DNA of 64,000 nt from Pseudomonas marginalis (GCF_024169655.1 NZ_JALJWV010000001.1:6244001-6308000), one strand, 5' to 3'. Positions 42,821-52,250 are shown, counted from the first letter of the stretch. Notes: generated by a model not told the origin, from the sequence alone. Made by a program: numbers and translations.

Positions 42821-43638
42821 TGGACCGCTATGTCGTGTTCGGCAACCCCATCGGCCACAGCAAGTCGCCGTTGATTCACCGCATGTTTGCCGAACAGACC
42901 GGCGAGCAACTGGACTACAGCGCTCTGCTGGCGCCGCTGGAGGACTTCATCGGGTTTGCCCGTGAGTTTTTTCAGCAAGGCAGTGGCGCCAACGTCACGG
43001 TACCGTTCAAGGAAGACGCCTATCGCCTGGCCGACACCCTCACCGCACGCGCCGAGCGCGCCGGGGCGGTGAACACCCTGAGCAAGCTGGCCGATGGCCG
43101 CCTGCTGGGTGATAACACCGACGGCGCCGGCCTGGTGCGCGACCTGACGGTGAATGCCGGGCTCAGCCTGCAAGGTCAACGCATCCTGTTGCTCGGCGCC
43201 GGTGGCGCGGTGCGCGGGGCGTTGGAGCCGTTGCTGGCCGAGCGGCCGGCGTCGCTGATCATCGCCAACCGCACCGTGGAAAAGGCCGAAATGCTCGCCG
43301 AGTTGTTCGACGATTTGGGCCCGGTGTCTGCCAGTGGTTTCGACTGGCTGTGTGAGCCGGTGGACGTCATCATCAATGCCACCTCCGCCAGCCTGTCGGG
43401 CGATGTACCGCCGATTGCGGGCAGCCTGATCGCGCCGGGCAAGACGTTTTGCTACGACATGATGTACGCCAAGGAACCGACCGCGTTCTGCCGCTGGGCC
43501 ACGGAACACGGTGCGGCGGTGGCAATGGATGGCCTGGGCATGCTGGTGGAGCAGGCGGCGGAAGCGTTCTTCCTGTGGCGTGGCGTGCGCCCGGATTCGG
43601 CGCCGGTGTTGGCCGAACTGCGGCGGCAATTGGCTTGA
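42820..43638 (+). CDS. aroE: Shikimate dehydrogenase
   Basis: NADPH-dependent reduction of 3-dehydroshikimate in aromatic amino acid synthesis (272 aa). The shikimate-binding GHSKSPLIHR and the catalytic Lys in NVTVPFKEDA are visible. The cofactor loop is GAGGAVRGA with NRTVEKA; the C-terminal DGLGMLVEQAAEAF is typical. It is coupled to hemF by a one-base overlap. Confidence 0.97.
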   Translation: MDRYVVFGNPIGHSKSPLIHRMFAEQTGEQLDYSALLAPLEDFIGFAREFFQQGSGANVTVPFKEDAYRLADTLTARAERAGAVNTLSKLADGRLLGDNTDGAGLVRDLTVNAGLSLQGQRILLLGAGGAVRGALEPLLAERPASLIIANRTVEKAEMLAELFDDLGPVSASGFDWLCEPVDVIINATSASLSGDVPPIAGSLIAPGKTFCYDMMYAKEPTAFCRWATEHGAAVAMDGLGMLVEQAAEAFFLWRGVRPDSAPVLAELRRQLA

Positions 43639-43650
43639 CGCAACTCGAAA

Positions 43651-43678
43651 GGTGGGAGGGGGCAAGCCCTCCCACAGT
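43651..43678. repeat. Single short REP after aroE
   Basis: GGTGGGAGGGGGCAAGCC runs into TCCCACAG, forming a short hairpin; it lacks the palindromic extension and partner unit seen elsewhere. It looks like a degenerate or solo REP between the convergent aroE and sulP genes. Confidence 0.75.
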
Positions 43679-43689
43679 TTTGATCGTAT

Positions 43690-45258
43690 TCAGTCTTCGA
43701 AATGGATGGGGCAGTTGTCGGCGCCTTCCAGCTTTTTCAATTCATCGACGACCTGCGGCCTGGCCCGGCGCAATGTCAGGCTACGGCCCATTGCCCTTAA
43801 TCGCCGCGCTTCCTGGTGCAGCATCTCCACCCCGGAATAGTCGATAAAGTTGATCTGCTGCGCCTCGATCACCACCCGCTCACACTGCAGGCTTTGCAGG
43901 CGCACTTGCAGGTAATGGCTGGCGCCAAAAAAGATCGAGCCACCGACCCGCAGCACCTCTTCCTCGCCGTCGCGCCATTGCTGAACCCGCGGCTGCGAGG
44001 TGCGCTTGAGGTAGAAAAACAGCGAGGCCAGCACCCCGGCGTAAATCGCGGTTTGCAGCTCCAGCAGCAAGGTGGCGATGCAGGTCAGGCTCATCACCAC
44101 AAACTCGGCGCGACTGACCCGGAACAATGCGCGAATGCCCCGATGGTCCACCAGGCCCCAACTGATCAGCAGGATGCTCGCGGCCATGCTCGGGATCGGT
44201 ATGTGGGCGATCAGCGCCGCGCCAAACAGTGCGAACAACGCCACCCACAGGGCGGAAAATACCCCCGCCAACGGTGAACAGGCGCCCGCTTCATAGCTGA
44301 GGCCGGAGCGCGTAAAGGAACCGGCCGACAGGTAGCCGGAGAAAAATCCGCCGACGATGTTGGATAAACCCTGCGCTCGAACTTCCTGGTTGGCGTCGAG
44401 CAATTGCTGCGAGCGCGCCGCCAGCGAGCGGGCAATCGACAGGCTGGTCACCAACCCGAGCATGCCCACCGCCACGGCGCTGGGCAGTAGGCGCAAGACC
44501 ATGTCCAGGTCCAGCGGCAACGGGCTGAATGGCGGCAGCTTGCCGATAAATGCGCTGACCAGTGCCACATGCCCGAACATCGCCGGCCACAGCCAGGCGG
44601 CCAGGCTGCCCAGCGCGAGCGTGATCAACAGCGTCGGCCAGCGCGGCAGCAGGTATTTGAGCAGTGCGCCCACCAGCAAGGTGCCCAGCCCGAGCAGGAG
44701 TGAGGCGTGGTCCCACTCGGCGCCATGGTGGATCAGTTCCAGCAAGCTGTTGATCGCTGTGGCCTGGCTCGGTAAATCCAGGCCCAGCAGGTTGGGCAGT
44801 TGGCCGAGGGCAATCACCACGGCGGCGCCGAGGGTGAACCCCAGCACGACCGAATGGGAGATAAAGTTCACCAACGCGCCGAAGCGCAGCAGGCCGAGCA
44901 ACCACTGGAACACCCCGGCGAGGAAGGTCAGCAGCAGGATCAAGGTGATGTAGTCCTGTGAGCCCGGCACGGCCAGCGGGCTGATGCTGGCGTAGAGCAC
45001 GATGGAAATCGCCGCTGTGGGGCCGCAGATCAGGTGCCAGGACGAACCCCAAAGACACGCGATCAGCACCGGGATGATCGCGGCGTACAGGCCGTATTCC
45101 GGTGGGAGACCGGCGATGAGCGCGTAGGCAATCGACTGCGGTAAGGCCAGAACCGCGCCGCTGAGGCCGACGATTGCATCCCGACCGACGCTGGCGCGGG
45201 TTTGGCGCGGCAGCCAACTGAGGAAGGGAAAGAGTGTGTGGCGGTTGGGCCGGTGCAT
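43690..45258 (-). CDS. SulP-family anion transporter
   Basis: Inner-membrane SLC26/SulP permease (522 aa) with 12-14 hydrophobic segments. The family signature is in LPQSIAYALIAGLPPEYGLYAA. A cytoplasmic STAS domain occupies about 420-510 (VVIEAQQINFIDYSGVEMLH). The likely substrate is sulfate or a similar anion. The start MHRPNRHT at 45258 is preferred over a 31-codon longer frame that reads through a REP. A choline-sulfatase locus lies upstream on the same strand. Confidence 0.9.
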   Translation of the reverse strand: MHRPNRHTLFPFLSWLPRQTRASVGRDAIVGLSGAVLALPQSIAYALIAGLPPEYGLYAAIIPVLIACLWGSSWHLICGPTAAISIVLYASISPLAVPGSQDYITLILLLTFLAGVFQWLLGLLRFGALVNFISHSVVLGFTLGAAVVIALGQLPNLLGLDLPSQATAINSLLELIHHGAEWDHASLLLGLGTLLVGALLKYLLPRWPTLLITLALGSLAAWLWPAMFGHVALVSAFIGKLPPFSPLPLDLDMVLRLLPSAVAVGMLGLVTSLSIARSLAARSQQLLDANQEVRAQGLSNIVGGFFSGYLSAGSFTRSGLSYEAGACSPLAGVFSALWVALFALFGAALIAHIPIPSMAASILLISWGLVDHRGIRALFRVSRAEFVVMSLTCIATLLLELQTAIYAGVLASLFFYLKRTSQPRVQQWRDGEEEVLRVGGSIFFGASHYLQVRLQSLQCERVVIEAQQINFIDYSGVEMLHQEARRLRAMGRSLTLRRARPQVVDELKKLEGADNCPIHFED

Positions 45259-45308
45259 CGCAAACTCGGATAGAAAGGTTTGGCTCAGGGTATCAGTACA
45301 CGCCGGCT

Positions 45309-45402
45309 TTTGTGGGAGGGGGCTTGCCCCCGATCGCGGACTGACAGTCAATGATGTAGTGACTGATCCGCCGCTATCGGGGGCAAGCCCCCTCCCACAT
45401 TT
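45309..45402. repeat. REPIN between choline-binding protein and SulP genes
   Basis: TTTTGTGGGAGGGGGCTTGC on the left is mirrored by GCAAGCCCCCTCCCACATTT on the right, separated by about 45 bases including the CCCCCGATCGCGG / CCGCTATCGGGGG extensions. Same family as the elements at 33290 and 52276. Confidence 0.92.
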
Positions 45403-45417
45403 GGATAGTGGTGGGCT

Positions 45418-46341
45418 TTAGAGCTTGGCTTTTACGGCCGCCAACGCATCCTGGCCGTCCACGGTTTTTACGCCGTCGAGCCACTTGTCCAGCACTGCCG
45501 GGTTGGCCTTGATCCACGCCTTCGCCGCGTCCGCATTGCTGACCTTATTGTTGGCCACCTCAGCCATGATGCTGTTCTCCATCGCCTGGGTGAAACTCAG
45601 GTTGGTCAGCAGTTTTCCTACGTTCGGACAGGCCTGTGCATAACCCTTGCGCGTCAAGGTATACACGCTGCCGGTGTCGCCGAAGTACTTCTCGCCGCCC
45701 TTGAGGTAATGCATTTTCAACTGCACGTTCATCGGGTGCGGGGTCCAGCCGAGGAAGGTGATGAAGCGCTGTTTCTTCACTGCCCGTGAGACTTCGGCAA
45801 GCATCGCCTGTTCGCTGGACTCGATCAGCTTCCATTGGCCCAGGTCGAAATCGTTCTTCTTGATGATTTCCTGCAACGAAATATTCGCCGGCGCGCCGGA
45901 GCCGATGCCGTAGATCTTCTTGTCGAACTGGTCGGCGAATTTACTCAGATCAGTAAAGTCATGCACCCCGGCGTCCCACACATAGTCCGGCACGGCGAGG
46001 GTGAATTCGGTGCCGTCGAGGTTTTTCGCCAACTGCACCACATCGCCGTTGGCCACGAACTTGTCGTAGAAACCTTGCTGCGCCGGCATCCAGTTACCCA
46101 GGAACACATCCACCTGGCCGTCCTTGAGCCCGCCGAAGGTGATCGGCACCGCCAGGGTGTCGACCTTGGCCTTGTAGCCCATGCCCGTCAGCAGAAAACC
46201 GGCGACGGCATTGGTGGCGGCGATATCGCTCCAGCCTGGATCGGCCATCTTCACCGTCTCACAACGGGCGTCCGCGTACACGGCGGCGCTGCTCAACGCC
46301 ACCATGCCCGCTACGCCCAGCACCACAGTCAACTTTTGCAT
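45418..46341 (-). CDS. choX: Choline ABC transporter substrate-binding protein
   Basis: Periplasmic binding protein (307 aa) with signal peptide MQKLTVVLGVAGMVALSSAAVYA and the OpuAC/ChoX fold. Aromatic choline-box candidates are in PGWSDI, NWMPAQQGFY and GWTPHPM. It lies 15 bases downstream of the choline sulfatase. No permease or ATPase gene is adjacent, so it must use an ABC core encoded elsewhere. Known ChoX/CbcX proteins bind choline. Confidence 0.9.
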   Translation of the reverse strand: MQKLTVVLGVAGMVALSSAAVYADARCETVKMADPGWSDIAATNAVAGFLLTGMGYKAKVDTLAVPITFGGLKDGQVDVFLGNWMPAQQGFYDKFVANGDVVQLAKNLDGTEFTLAVPDYVWDAGVHDFTDLSKFADQFDKKIYGIGSGAPANISLQEIIKKNDFDLGQWKLIESSEQAMLAEVSRAVKKQRFITFLGWTPHPMNVQLKMHYLKGGEKYFGDTGSVYTLTRKGYAQACPNVGKLLTNLSFTQAMENSIMAEVANNKVSNADAAKAWIKANPAVLDKWLDGVKTVDGQDALAAVKAKL

Positions 46342-46356
46342 GGCCTTCCCTCTGTT

Positions 46357-47871
46357 TTATGGGTGTTGGCAGGGTTGTGGATAACGTGCCTTGCGCTCCA
46401 GGTCGTCGAGGTCGATATGGTTGCGCATGTATTGCTGACTGGCGTCCACCAGTGGCTGGTGATCCCAGCTCTTCAGCTTGCCTTGGGTCAGTGCCTCAAA
46501 CACCAGGCGCCGACGGCGTTGGCTGGCGAGCACTTGTTGGTGGATCGCCGGGATGTCCCATTTGGCCCGTGCCTCAGTCAGAAAGGCTGCAAACAGCGCC
46601 CGGTGTTGCGGCGACTGGCTGAGTTCTTCCTGTTCCCGTGGGTCATTGTGTACATCGAACAGTAGGCAGGGATCGTCTTCGCTGTAGATGAATTTGTAGG
46701 CGCCACGGCGAATCATCATCAGCGGGCTGACAGTGCCTTCGGCCATGTATTCGCCGAACACTTCGTCGTGCCCGCCCTGGCCGTGCAAGTGCGGGACCAG
46801 CGAGCGGCCGTCCAGGGGCAAGTGCGGTTCGAGTGCGCCGCCGGCCAGTTCCACCAGGGTTGGCAACAGGTCGGCGGTGGAGACCGCCTGGGTCACACGG
46901 CGCGCCGCGAACTGCCCGGGCGCGCTGACCAGCAGCGGCACGCGGGCGGCCATTTCGAACCAGTGCATTTTGTACCAGAGGCCGCGCTCGCCGAGCATGT
47001 CGCCGTGGTCGCCGGAGAAGATGATGATGGTGTCATCGGCCAGGCCGGTGTCTTCCAGGGTCTGCAGCAGCTTGCCGACATTGCTGTCGATGTAACTGCA
47101 CGCGCCGAAGTAGGCGCGGCGCGCATCGCGGATCTTCTCCAGCGGCAGCGGCTTGTCCCACAGGTCGTAGACCTTGAGCAGGCGCTGGGAGTGCGGGTCG
47201 AGGTCGCCCTGGGCCGGGGTTGTGGGCAACGGGATATCGCTGTCGTCGTACAGATCCCAGAACGGTTTGGGAATGGTGTACGGGTCGTGGGGGTGGGTCA
47301 TCGACACGGTCAGGCAGAACGGCTGGTCGCCGTCCTCGCGAATATGGTCGAACAGGTACTGCTGGGCCTTGAACACCACCTCTTCGTCGAAATCCAGCTG
47401 GTTGGTGCGCACGCACGGCCCGGCTTGCAGCACCGAGGACATGTTGTGGTACCAGGTGGGGCGCACGTCCGGTTCATCCCAGTTCACCGCCCAGCCATAG
47501 TCGGCGGGGTAGATGTCGCTGGTCAGGCGCTCTTCGTAACCGTGCAATTGGTCCGGCCCGCAGAAGTGCATCTTGCCCGACAGCGCGGTGCGGTAGCCGA
47601 GGCGACGCAGGTAGTGGGCATACGTCGGCACATCGGCGGGGAAATCCGCCGCGTTGTCGTAGGCGCCGATCTTGCTCGGCAACTGGCCGCTGACCAGGGT
47701 AAAGCGCGACGGTGCGCACAGCGGGCTGTTGCAGTAGGCGGCGTCGAACACCACGCCTTGTTTGGCGAGACGGCTCAGGTTTGGCAACTTGATCGGGGAA
47801 GGTCCGTAGAACGGAAGCATCGGCGCGGCCATTTGATCGGCCATGATGAAAAGAATGTTCTTGCGCTTCAT
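46357..47871 (-). CDS. betC: Choline-sulfatase
   Basis: Type I sulfatase (504 aa) that hydrolyses choline-O-sulfate to choline and sulfate, feeding glycine-betaine synthesis. The formylglycine precursor is C52 in LCAPSR; metal-binding residues are in IMADQM and FSGDHGDMLGERG. The C-terminal region is typical of BetC. The start MKRKNILF at 47871 is chosen over a six-codon longer frame. It is divergent from its LysR-type regulator. Confidence 0.95.
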   Translation of the reverse strand: MKRKNILFIMADQMAAPMLPFYGPSPIKLPNLSRLAKQGVVFDAAYCNSPLCAPSRFTLVSGQLPSKIGAYDNAADFPADVPTYAHYLRRLGYRTALSGKMHFCGPDQLHGYEERLTSDIYPADYGWAVNWDEPDVRPTWYHNMSSVLQAGPCVRTNQLDFDEEVVFKAQQYLFDHIREDGDQPFCLTVSMTHPHDPYTIPKPFWDLYDDSDIPLPTTPAQGDLDPHSQRLLKVYDLWDKPLPLEKIRDARRAYFGACSYIDSNVGKLLQTLEDTGLADDTIIIFSGDHGDMLGERGLWYKMHWFEMAARVPLLVSAPGQFAARRVTQAVSTADLLPTLVELAGGALEPHLPLDGRSLVPHLHGQGGHDEVFGEYMAEGTVSPLMMIRRGAYKFIYSEDDPCLLFDVHNDPREQEELSQSPQHRALFAAFLTEARAKWDIPAIHQQVLASQRRRRLVFEALTQGKLKSWDHQPLVDASQQYMRNHIDLDDLERKARYPQPCQHP

Positions 47872-47928
47872 GAGTCTTCGGCATTCCATAGGCGGTGTTT
47901 ATGCGAATGAGCATGCAGCCCATGGAAA

Positions 47929-47943
47929 ATGGGGTAAAGCCCA
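47929..47943. promoter_or_regulatory. Possible LysR operator between betC and its regulator
   Basis: A short dyad CCCAT-N5-ATGGG lies in the 103-base divergent gap, with a further CCCATG copy at 47940-47946 region. Its position suits a LysR-type control site, but no binding-site consensus is known to me for this regulator. Confidence 0.3.
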
Positions 47944-47974
47944 TGAAAGGCAATGTCTAGGATAAGCACAGCTT

Positions 47975-48925
47975 ATGTATGAAGCCCTCGGCGATGTATC
48001 CCTCGATTTGCTCCGCGCCTTCGAAGCGGCGGCGCGCCACCGCAGCTTTACTGCGGCGGCGATGGAGTTGGGCACCACCCAGCCGGCCATCAGCCAGCAG
48101 ATCAAGCGCCTCGAAGAGCAATTGGCGATCCGCCTGTTTGATCGCATCTACCGTGGCATCGAGCTGACCGATGCCGGCGCCTTGCTGTTCGAACATGTCC
48201 AGGGCGGCTTGCAGACCATCAACCAAGGCCTGAGCGCGATCACCCAGCAGGACCAGCACGAAGTGCTGCAAGTGGCCACCGACTTCGCCTTCGCCGCCTA
48301 TTGGCTGATGCCGCGCCTGCATCGCTTCCGTGCGGCCAACCCCCAGGTCGACGTCAGCCTGGTGACCAGCGAACGTAATCACGCCACCTTGCGCAGCGAT
48401 ATCGACGTGGCGGTGCTGTTTGGTGACGGCCGTTTCAAGCAGGGCGACAGCCTGTGGCTGTTCAATGAAGAAGTGTTCCCGGTGTGCAGCCCGCAGTGGC
48501 TCAAGGACCAGGCCACGCCGTTGACCGTGCAGACCTTGCCCGACTGCCCGTTGCTGCATCTGCGCCAGGAACACAACAGCCAGTGGTTCGACTGGAGCGG
48601 CGTGTTCCGCGAACTGGGCATTACCAGCGCGCCGACCCCCGGCCAACTGCGCTTCGATAACTACACCCTGCTGATCCAGGCCGCGATTGCTGGCCAGGGC
48701 GTGGCCATCGGCTGGCGCCACCTGGTGGACAACCTGCTGGAACAGAAGTGGCTGTGCCGACCGATCAGCGACACGGTGATCTCACGCTTGGGCTACTACG
48801 TGGTGCAGCCGCAGCGCAAACGCCGGGGGCAGTTGGTCGAGCGGTTTGTCGACTGGCTGATGACGGAGCAGGCGCGCAGTGCACAGTCGCTGACCGGGCT
48901 GGCCCTGCCGTCGATTGCCGTCTAG
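47975..48925 (+). CDS. Choline sulfate utilisation transcriptional regulator (LysR family)
   Basis: LysR-type regulator (316 aa). The HTH at about 15-70 contains RSFTAAAMELGTTQPAISQQIKRLEEQLAIRLFDR, and an effector-binding domain follows. Its divergent position next to betC-choX matches the conserved choline-sulfate regulator family. The start ATG 47975 has AGGATAA about 10 bases upstream. It probably activates betC in response to choline-O-sulfate or choline; this is inference. Confidence 0.9.
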   Translation: MYEALGDVSLDLLRAFEAAARHRSFTAAAMELGTTQPAISQQIKRLEEQLAIRLFDRIYRGIELTDAGALLFEHVQGGLQTINQGLSAITQQDQHEVLQVATDFAFAAYWLMPRLHRFRAANPQVDVSLVTSERNHATLRSDIDVAVLFGDGRFKQGDSLWLFNEEVFPVCSPQWLKDQATPLTVQTLPDCPLLHLRQEHNSQWFDWSGVFRELGITSAPTPGQLRFDNYTLLIQAAIAGQGVAIGWRHLVDNLLEQKWLCRPISDTVISRLGYYVVQPQRKRRGQLVERFVDWLMTEQARSAQSLTGLALPSIAV

Positions 48926-48956
48926 GATTTGTCGCACAGCGGTTCCGGATCTTGTC

Positions 48957-49282
48957 ATGCAACGTATCAAGGGCTATCCGCCCACATCTACTTCAATGCC
49001 CACACCATCGACCAGGCACGCACCTTGTGCGAAGACGCGGCGGCACTCTTTCCGCTGCGCATGGGCCGCGTGCATGAGCGCCCCGTTGGCCCGCACCCGG
49101 ACTGGAGCTGCCAGCTGGCATTCGACCCCGAATACATTGGTGTGGTGCTGCCCTGGTTGGCGTTGCATCGCAAGGGCCTGGTGGTGTTTCTGCACCCCGA
49201 CACTGGCGATGACCTGAAGGACCACACCGAGTACGCGATCTGGATGGGTGCGATGCGCGAACTGAATCTGTCGGTTTTTTAA
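48957..49282 (+). pseudogene. DOPA 4,5-dioxygenase-like protein, frameshifted
   Basis: Family members (about 110 aa) begin MQRIKGYHAHVYF-like. Here ATG 48957 encodes MQRIKGY up to 48977, then only CC (48978-48979) precedes GCC CAC ATC TAC, so one base of the expected CAC codon is missing. The rest (AHIYFNAHTIDQARTLC to RELNLSVF) is intact in the +1-shifted frame, with GPHPDWSCQLAF and the C-terminal HTEYAIWMGA. A TTG at 48929 could open the shifted frame but would lack the first His of the HAH motif. A sequencing error is possible. Confidence 0.8.
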
Positions 49283-49458
49283 CCTCTCTTATCAGATAAA
49301 GCCTGGCCGTTCCCGCAGTAAAAGGCGGAATGGTTGTAGGATTCATCTCGATTCATTCCAATATATGGGATTGATATTTATATATTGAGATATCGCCGAG
49401 CATAGGTTTATATTCGCCCATCTGCTTTTTTCAGCACCCACTCATTTCAGGTGAAGCG
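49283..49458. promoter_or_regulatory. AT-rich upstream region of the dgo genes
   Basis: This 176-base gap before dgoK is notably AT-rich at 49360-49415, with an imperfect GATAT...ATATC dyad around 49370-49393. It should contain the promoter of dgoKAD. No regulator gene lies next to it, and no defined operator was recognised. Confidence 0.4.
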
Positions 49459-50418
49459 ATGCCGGCGCAATTGATCGCGCTCGATTGGGGAACCAGTTCC
49501 CTTCGTGCTTATAAACTCGGCCCCGCAGGCGTGGTGCTGGAACAGCGTGCGCTGGCGTCGGGGATCATGCACCTGCCCAGCCAACCCCGGGAGATTGCCG
49601 GCGTTCGTTGCAGCGATGGCTTCGAGTTGGCGTTCGACGCAGCCTGTGGCGATTGGCTCGACGCGCAACCGGGCTTGCCGGTGATCGCCTGCGGCATGGT
49701 CGGCAGCGCTCAGGGCTGGAGCGAAGCGGCCTACCGCAACACCCCGGTCGACGTCGCCAGCCTCGGCCAAGCGTTGCACCGCGTGCGCAGTGTGCGCGGC
49801 GTCGATGTGCATATCGTGCCCGGCGTGATCGAGCAGGTCGGTTTGCCCAACGTGATGCGCGGCGAAGAAACCCAGGTGCTCGGCGTGCTGCAAGGCCTCG
49901 CGGCCGAGGTCTTGATCGGCCTGCCCGGCAGCCATTCCAAATGGGTCGAGGTGGTCGACGGCCGTATCACCCATTTCGACACCTTCATGACCGGTGAGCT
50001 GTTCGCGGTGTTGAGCAAGCACAGCCTGCTCGGGCGCACCCAACAACCCGCCGAACACTTCCAGGCGGCAGCCTTCGACCTTGGCGTGCAGGTGGCGCTG
50101 TCGGTAGACGGCGAACGCGGCGTGCTGTCGACGCTGTTCAGCGCACGCACCCTGGGCTTGACCGGCAAACTCGCCCCCGACCAGCAGCCCGACTACCTCT
50201 CCGGCCTGCTGATCGGCCATGAACTCGCCGGCTTGCCTGCCGCCGCCAAACACCAGCCGATCATCCTGGTCGGCGCCGCGCCGCTCTGTGCCCGTTACCA
50301 ACGTGCCCTCGACCTCTGCGGCTTCGCCCACGTCAGCCTGGCGCAAGAGGCCAGCGAACGCGGCCTCTGGCAGTTGGCCCAGGCCGCCGGGCTCATTCAA
50401 CCTGCAATGGAGGCCTGA
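49459..50418 (+). CDS. dgoK: 2-dehydro-3-deoxygalactonokinase
   Basis: Phosphorylates 2-keto-3-deoxy-D-galactonate at O6 (319 aa), second step of the DeLey-Doudoroff D-galactonate pathway. The N-terminal phosphate loop LIALDWGTSSLRAY and the second motif LIGLPGSHSKWVEV define the DgoK family. ATG 49459 has AGGTGAAGCG just upstream. It is separated from dgoA by one base. Confidence 0.95.
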   Translation: MPAQLIALDWGTSSLRAYKLGPAGVVLEQRALASGIMHLPSQPREIAGVRCSDGFELAFDAACGDWLDAQPGLPVIACGMVGSAQGWSEAAYRNTPVDVASLGQALHRVRSVRGVDVHIVPGVIEQVGLPNVMRGEETQVLGVLQGLAAEVLIGLPGSHSKWVEVVDGRITHFDTFMTGELFAVLSKHSLLGRTQQPAEHFQAAAFDLGVQVALSVDGERGVLSTLFSARTLGLTGKLAPDQQPDYLSGLLIGHELAGLPAAAKHQPIILVGAAPLCARYQRALDLCGFAHVSLAQEASERGLWQLAQAAGLIQPAMEA

Positions 50419-50419
50419 C

Positions 50420-51040
50420 ATGCTCAAGCAAGCACTCACGCACAACGGTTTGATCGCGATCCTGCGCGGTGTGCGCCCGGACGAAGCCGAGGCGATTGGC
50501 CAGGAGCTCTACCGCGCCGGTTTTCGCGTGATCGAAGTCCCGCTCAATTCGCCGGACCCTTACACCAGCATCCGCACCCTGCGTGACAGCCTGCCCGCCG
50601 ATTGCCTGATCGGCGCCGGCACGGTGTTGACGCCGGCGCAGGTCGAGCAGGTCAAAGCCGCCGGTGGCCAGGTGATCGTGATGCCCCACAGCGATGCCAA
50701 GGTCTTGCGTGCCGCGAAAGCTGCCGGCCTGTACCTGTCGCCGGGGGTTGCCACCCCGACCGAGGCGTTCGCCGCGCTGGCCGAAGGCGCCGACGTATTG
50801 AAGCTGTTCCCCGCCGAGCAAATGGGCCCGGCGGTGATCAAGGCGTGGCTGGCGGTGTTGCCGGCGGGCACGTTGTTGCTGCCGGTCGGCGGCGTGAGTC
50901 CGGCCAACATGCAGGTGTATTTCGACGCCGGCGCCAGGGGTTTCGGCCTGGGGTCCGGGTTGTTCAAGCCGGGCATGTCCGTGGCCCAGGTGGCGAGCAA
51001 TGCCCAGGCGTATGTCGCGGCCTGGAACGCCCTGAACTGA
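50420..51040 (+). CDS. dgoA: 2-dehydro-3-deoxy-6-phosphogalactonate aldolase
   Basis: Class I aldolase (206 aa) that cleaves KDPGal to pyruvate and glyceraldehyde 3-phosphate. The catalytic Glu is in VIEVPLNSP and the Schiff-base Lys is in DVLKLFPAEQ. Other landmarks are GAGTVLT and PVGGVSPANM. It has the KDPG-aldolase TIM barrel and normal length. It sits between dgoK and dgoD in one operon. Confidence 0.95.
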   Translation: MLKQALTHNGLIAILRGVRPDEAEAIGQELYRAGFRVIEVPLNSPDPYTSIRTLRDSLPADCLIGAGTVLTPAQVEQVKAAGGQVIVMPHSDAKVLRAAKAAGLYLSPGVATPTEAFAALAEGADVLKLFPAEQMGPAVIKAWLAVLPAGTLLLPVGGVSPANMQVYFDAGARGFGLGSGLFKPGMSVAQVASNAQAYVAAWNALN

Positions 51041-51101
51041 TCCCCTGAACGGATCGCAAGCCTTGCGCCTTGGGCGCTGCATCGACAAGAGAGATAAGAA
51101 G

Positions 51102-52250
51102 ATGAAAATCACCAAACTGACGACCTTCATCGTCCCACCGCGCTGGTGCTTCCTCAAAGTGGAAACCGACCAGGGCGTCACCGGCTGGGGCGAACCCGTG
51201 GTCGAAGGCCGCGCCCACACGGTGGCGGCTGCGGTTGAGGAACTGTCCGACTACCTGATCGGCAAAGACCCACGCAATATCGAAGACATCTGGACCGTGC
51301 TCTATCGCGGCGGTTTCTATCGCGGCGGCGCCGTGCACATGAGCGCGCTGGCCGGCATCGACCAGGCGCTGTGGGACATCAAGGGCAAAGCCCTGGGCGT
51401 GTCGGTCAGCGACCTGCTGGGCGGCCAGGTGCGTGACAAGATTCGCGTGTATTCGTGGATCGGCGGCGACCGCCCCGCCGACACCGCCCGCGCCGCCAAA
51501 GAGGCCGTGGCCCGTGGTTTCACTGCGGTGAAAATGAACGGCACGGAAGAATTGCAGTTCGTCGACAGCTTCGAAAAAGTCGACCTGGCCCTGGCCAACG
51601 TCGCCGCCGTGCGCGATGCCGTCGGCCCTAACGTGGGCATTGGCGTCGACTTCCATGGCCGCGTACACAAGCCTATGGCCAAGGTGCTGATGAAAGAGCT
51701 GGACCCATACAAGCTGATGTTTATCGAAGAGCCGGTGCTCAGCGAAAACTACGAAGCCTTGAAAGAACTCGCACCGCTGACCAGCACGCCGATTGCCCTG
51801 GGCGAGCGCCTGTTCTCGCGCTGGGACTTCAAGCGCGTGCTCAGCGAAGGTTACGTCGACATCATCCAGCCGGACGCTTCCCACGCTGGCGGCATCACCG
51901 AAACCCGCAAGATCGCCAACATGGCCGAAGCCTACGACGTGGCCCTGGCGCTGCACTGCCCGCTGGGCCCGATCGCGCTGGCCGCCTGCCTGCAGCTGGA
52001 CGCGGTCTGCTACAACGCGTTTATCCAGGAGCAAAGCCTGGGCATTCACTACAACGAGAGCAACGACCTGCTCGACTACGTGCGCGACCCGGGCGTGTTC
52101 GACTATGACCAGGGCTTCGTGAAGATCCCCAACGGGCCGGGCCTGGGCATCGAGATCAACGAGGAATACGTGATCGAACGCGCGGCCATCGGCCATCGCT
52201 GGCGCAACCCGATCTGGCGCCACGCCGACGGCAGTTTTGCCGAGTGGTGA
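51102..52250 (+). CDS. dgoD: D-galactonate dehydratase
   Basis: Enolase-superfamily enzyme (382 aa) that dehydrates D-galactonate to 2-keto-3-deoxygalactonate. Metal and catalytic residues are seen in VDFHGR (Asp and His), FIEEPV (Glu), ALGERL (Glu) and LHCPLGPIA (His). The start MKITKLTTF at 51102 is behind GAGAT. It lies 61 bases after dgoA. Confidence 0.96.
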   Translation: MKITKLTTFIVPPRWCFLKVETDQGVTGWGEPVVEGRAHTVAAAVEELSDYLIGKDPRNIEDIWTVLYRGGFYRGGAVHMSALAGIDQALWDIKGKALGVSVSDLLGGQVRDKIRVYSWIGGDRPADTARAAKEAVARGFTAVKMNGTEELQFVDSFEKVDLALANVAAVRDAVGPNVGIGVDFHGRVHKPMAKVLMKELDPYKLMFIEEPVLSENYEALKELAPLTSTPIALGERLFSRWDFKRVLSEGYVDIIQPDASHAGGITETRKIANMAEAYDVALALHCPLGPIALAACLQLDAVCYNAFIQEQSLGIHYNESNDLLDYVRDPGVFDYDQGFVKIPNGPGLGIEINEEYVIERAAIGHRWRNPIWRHADGSFAEW

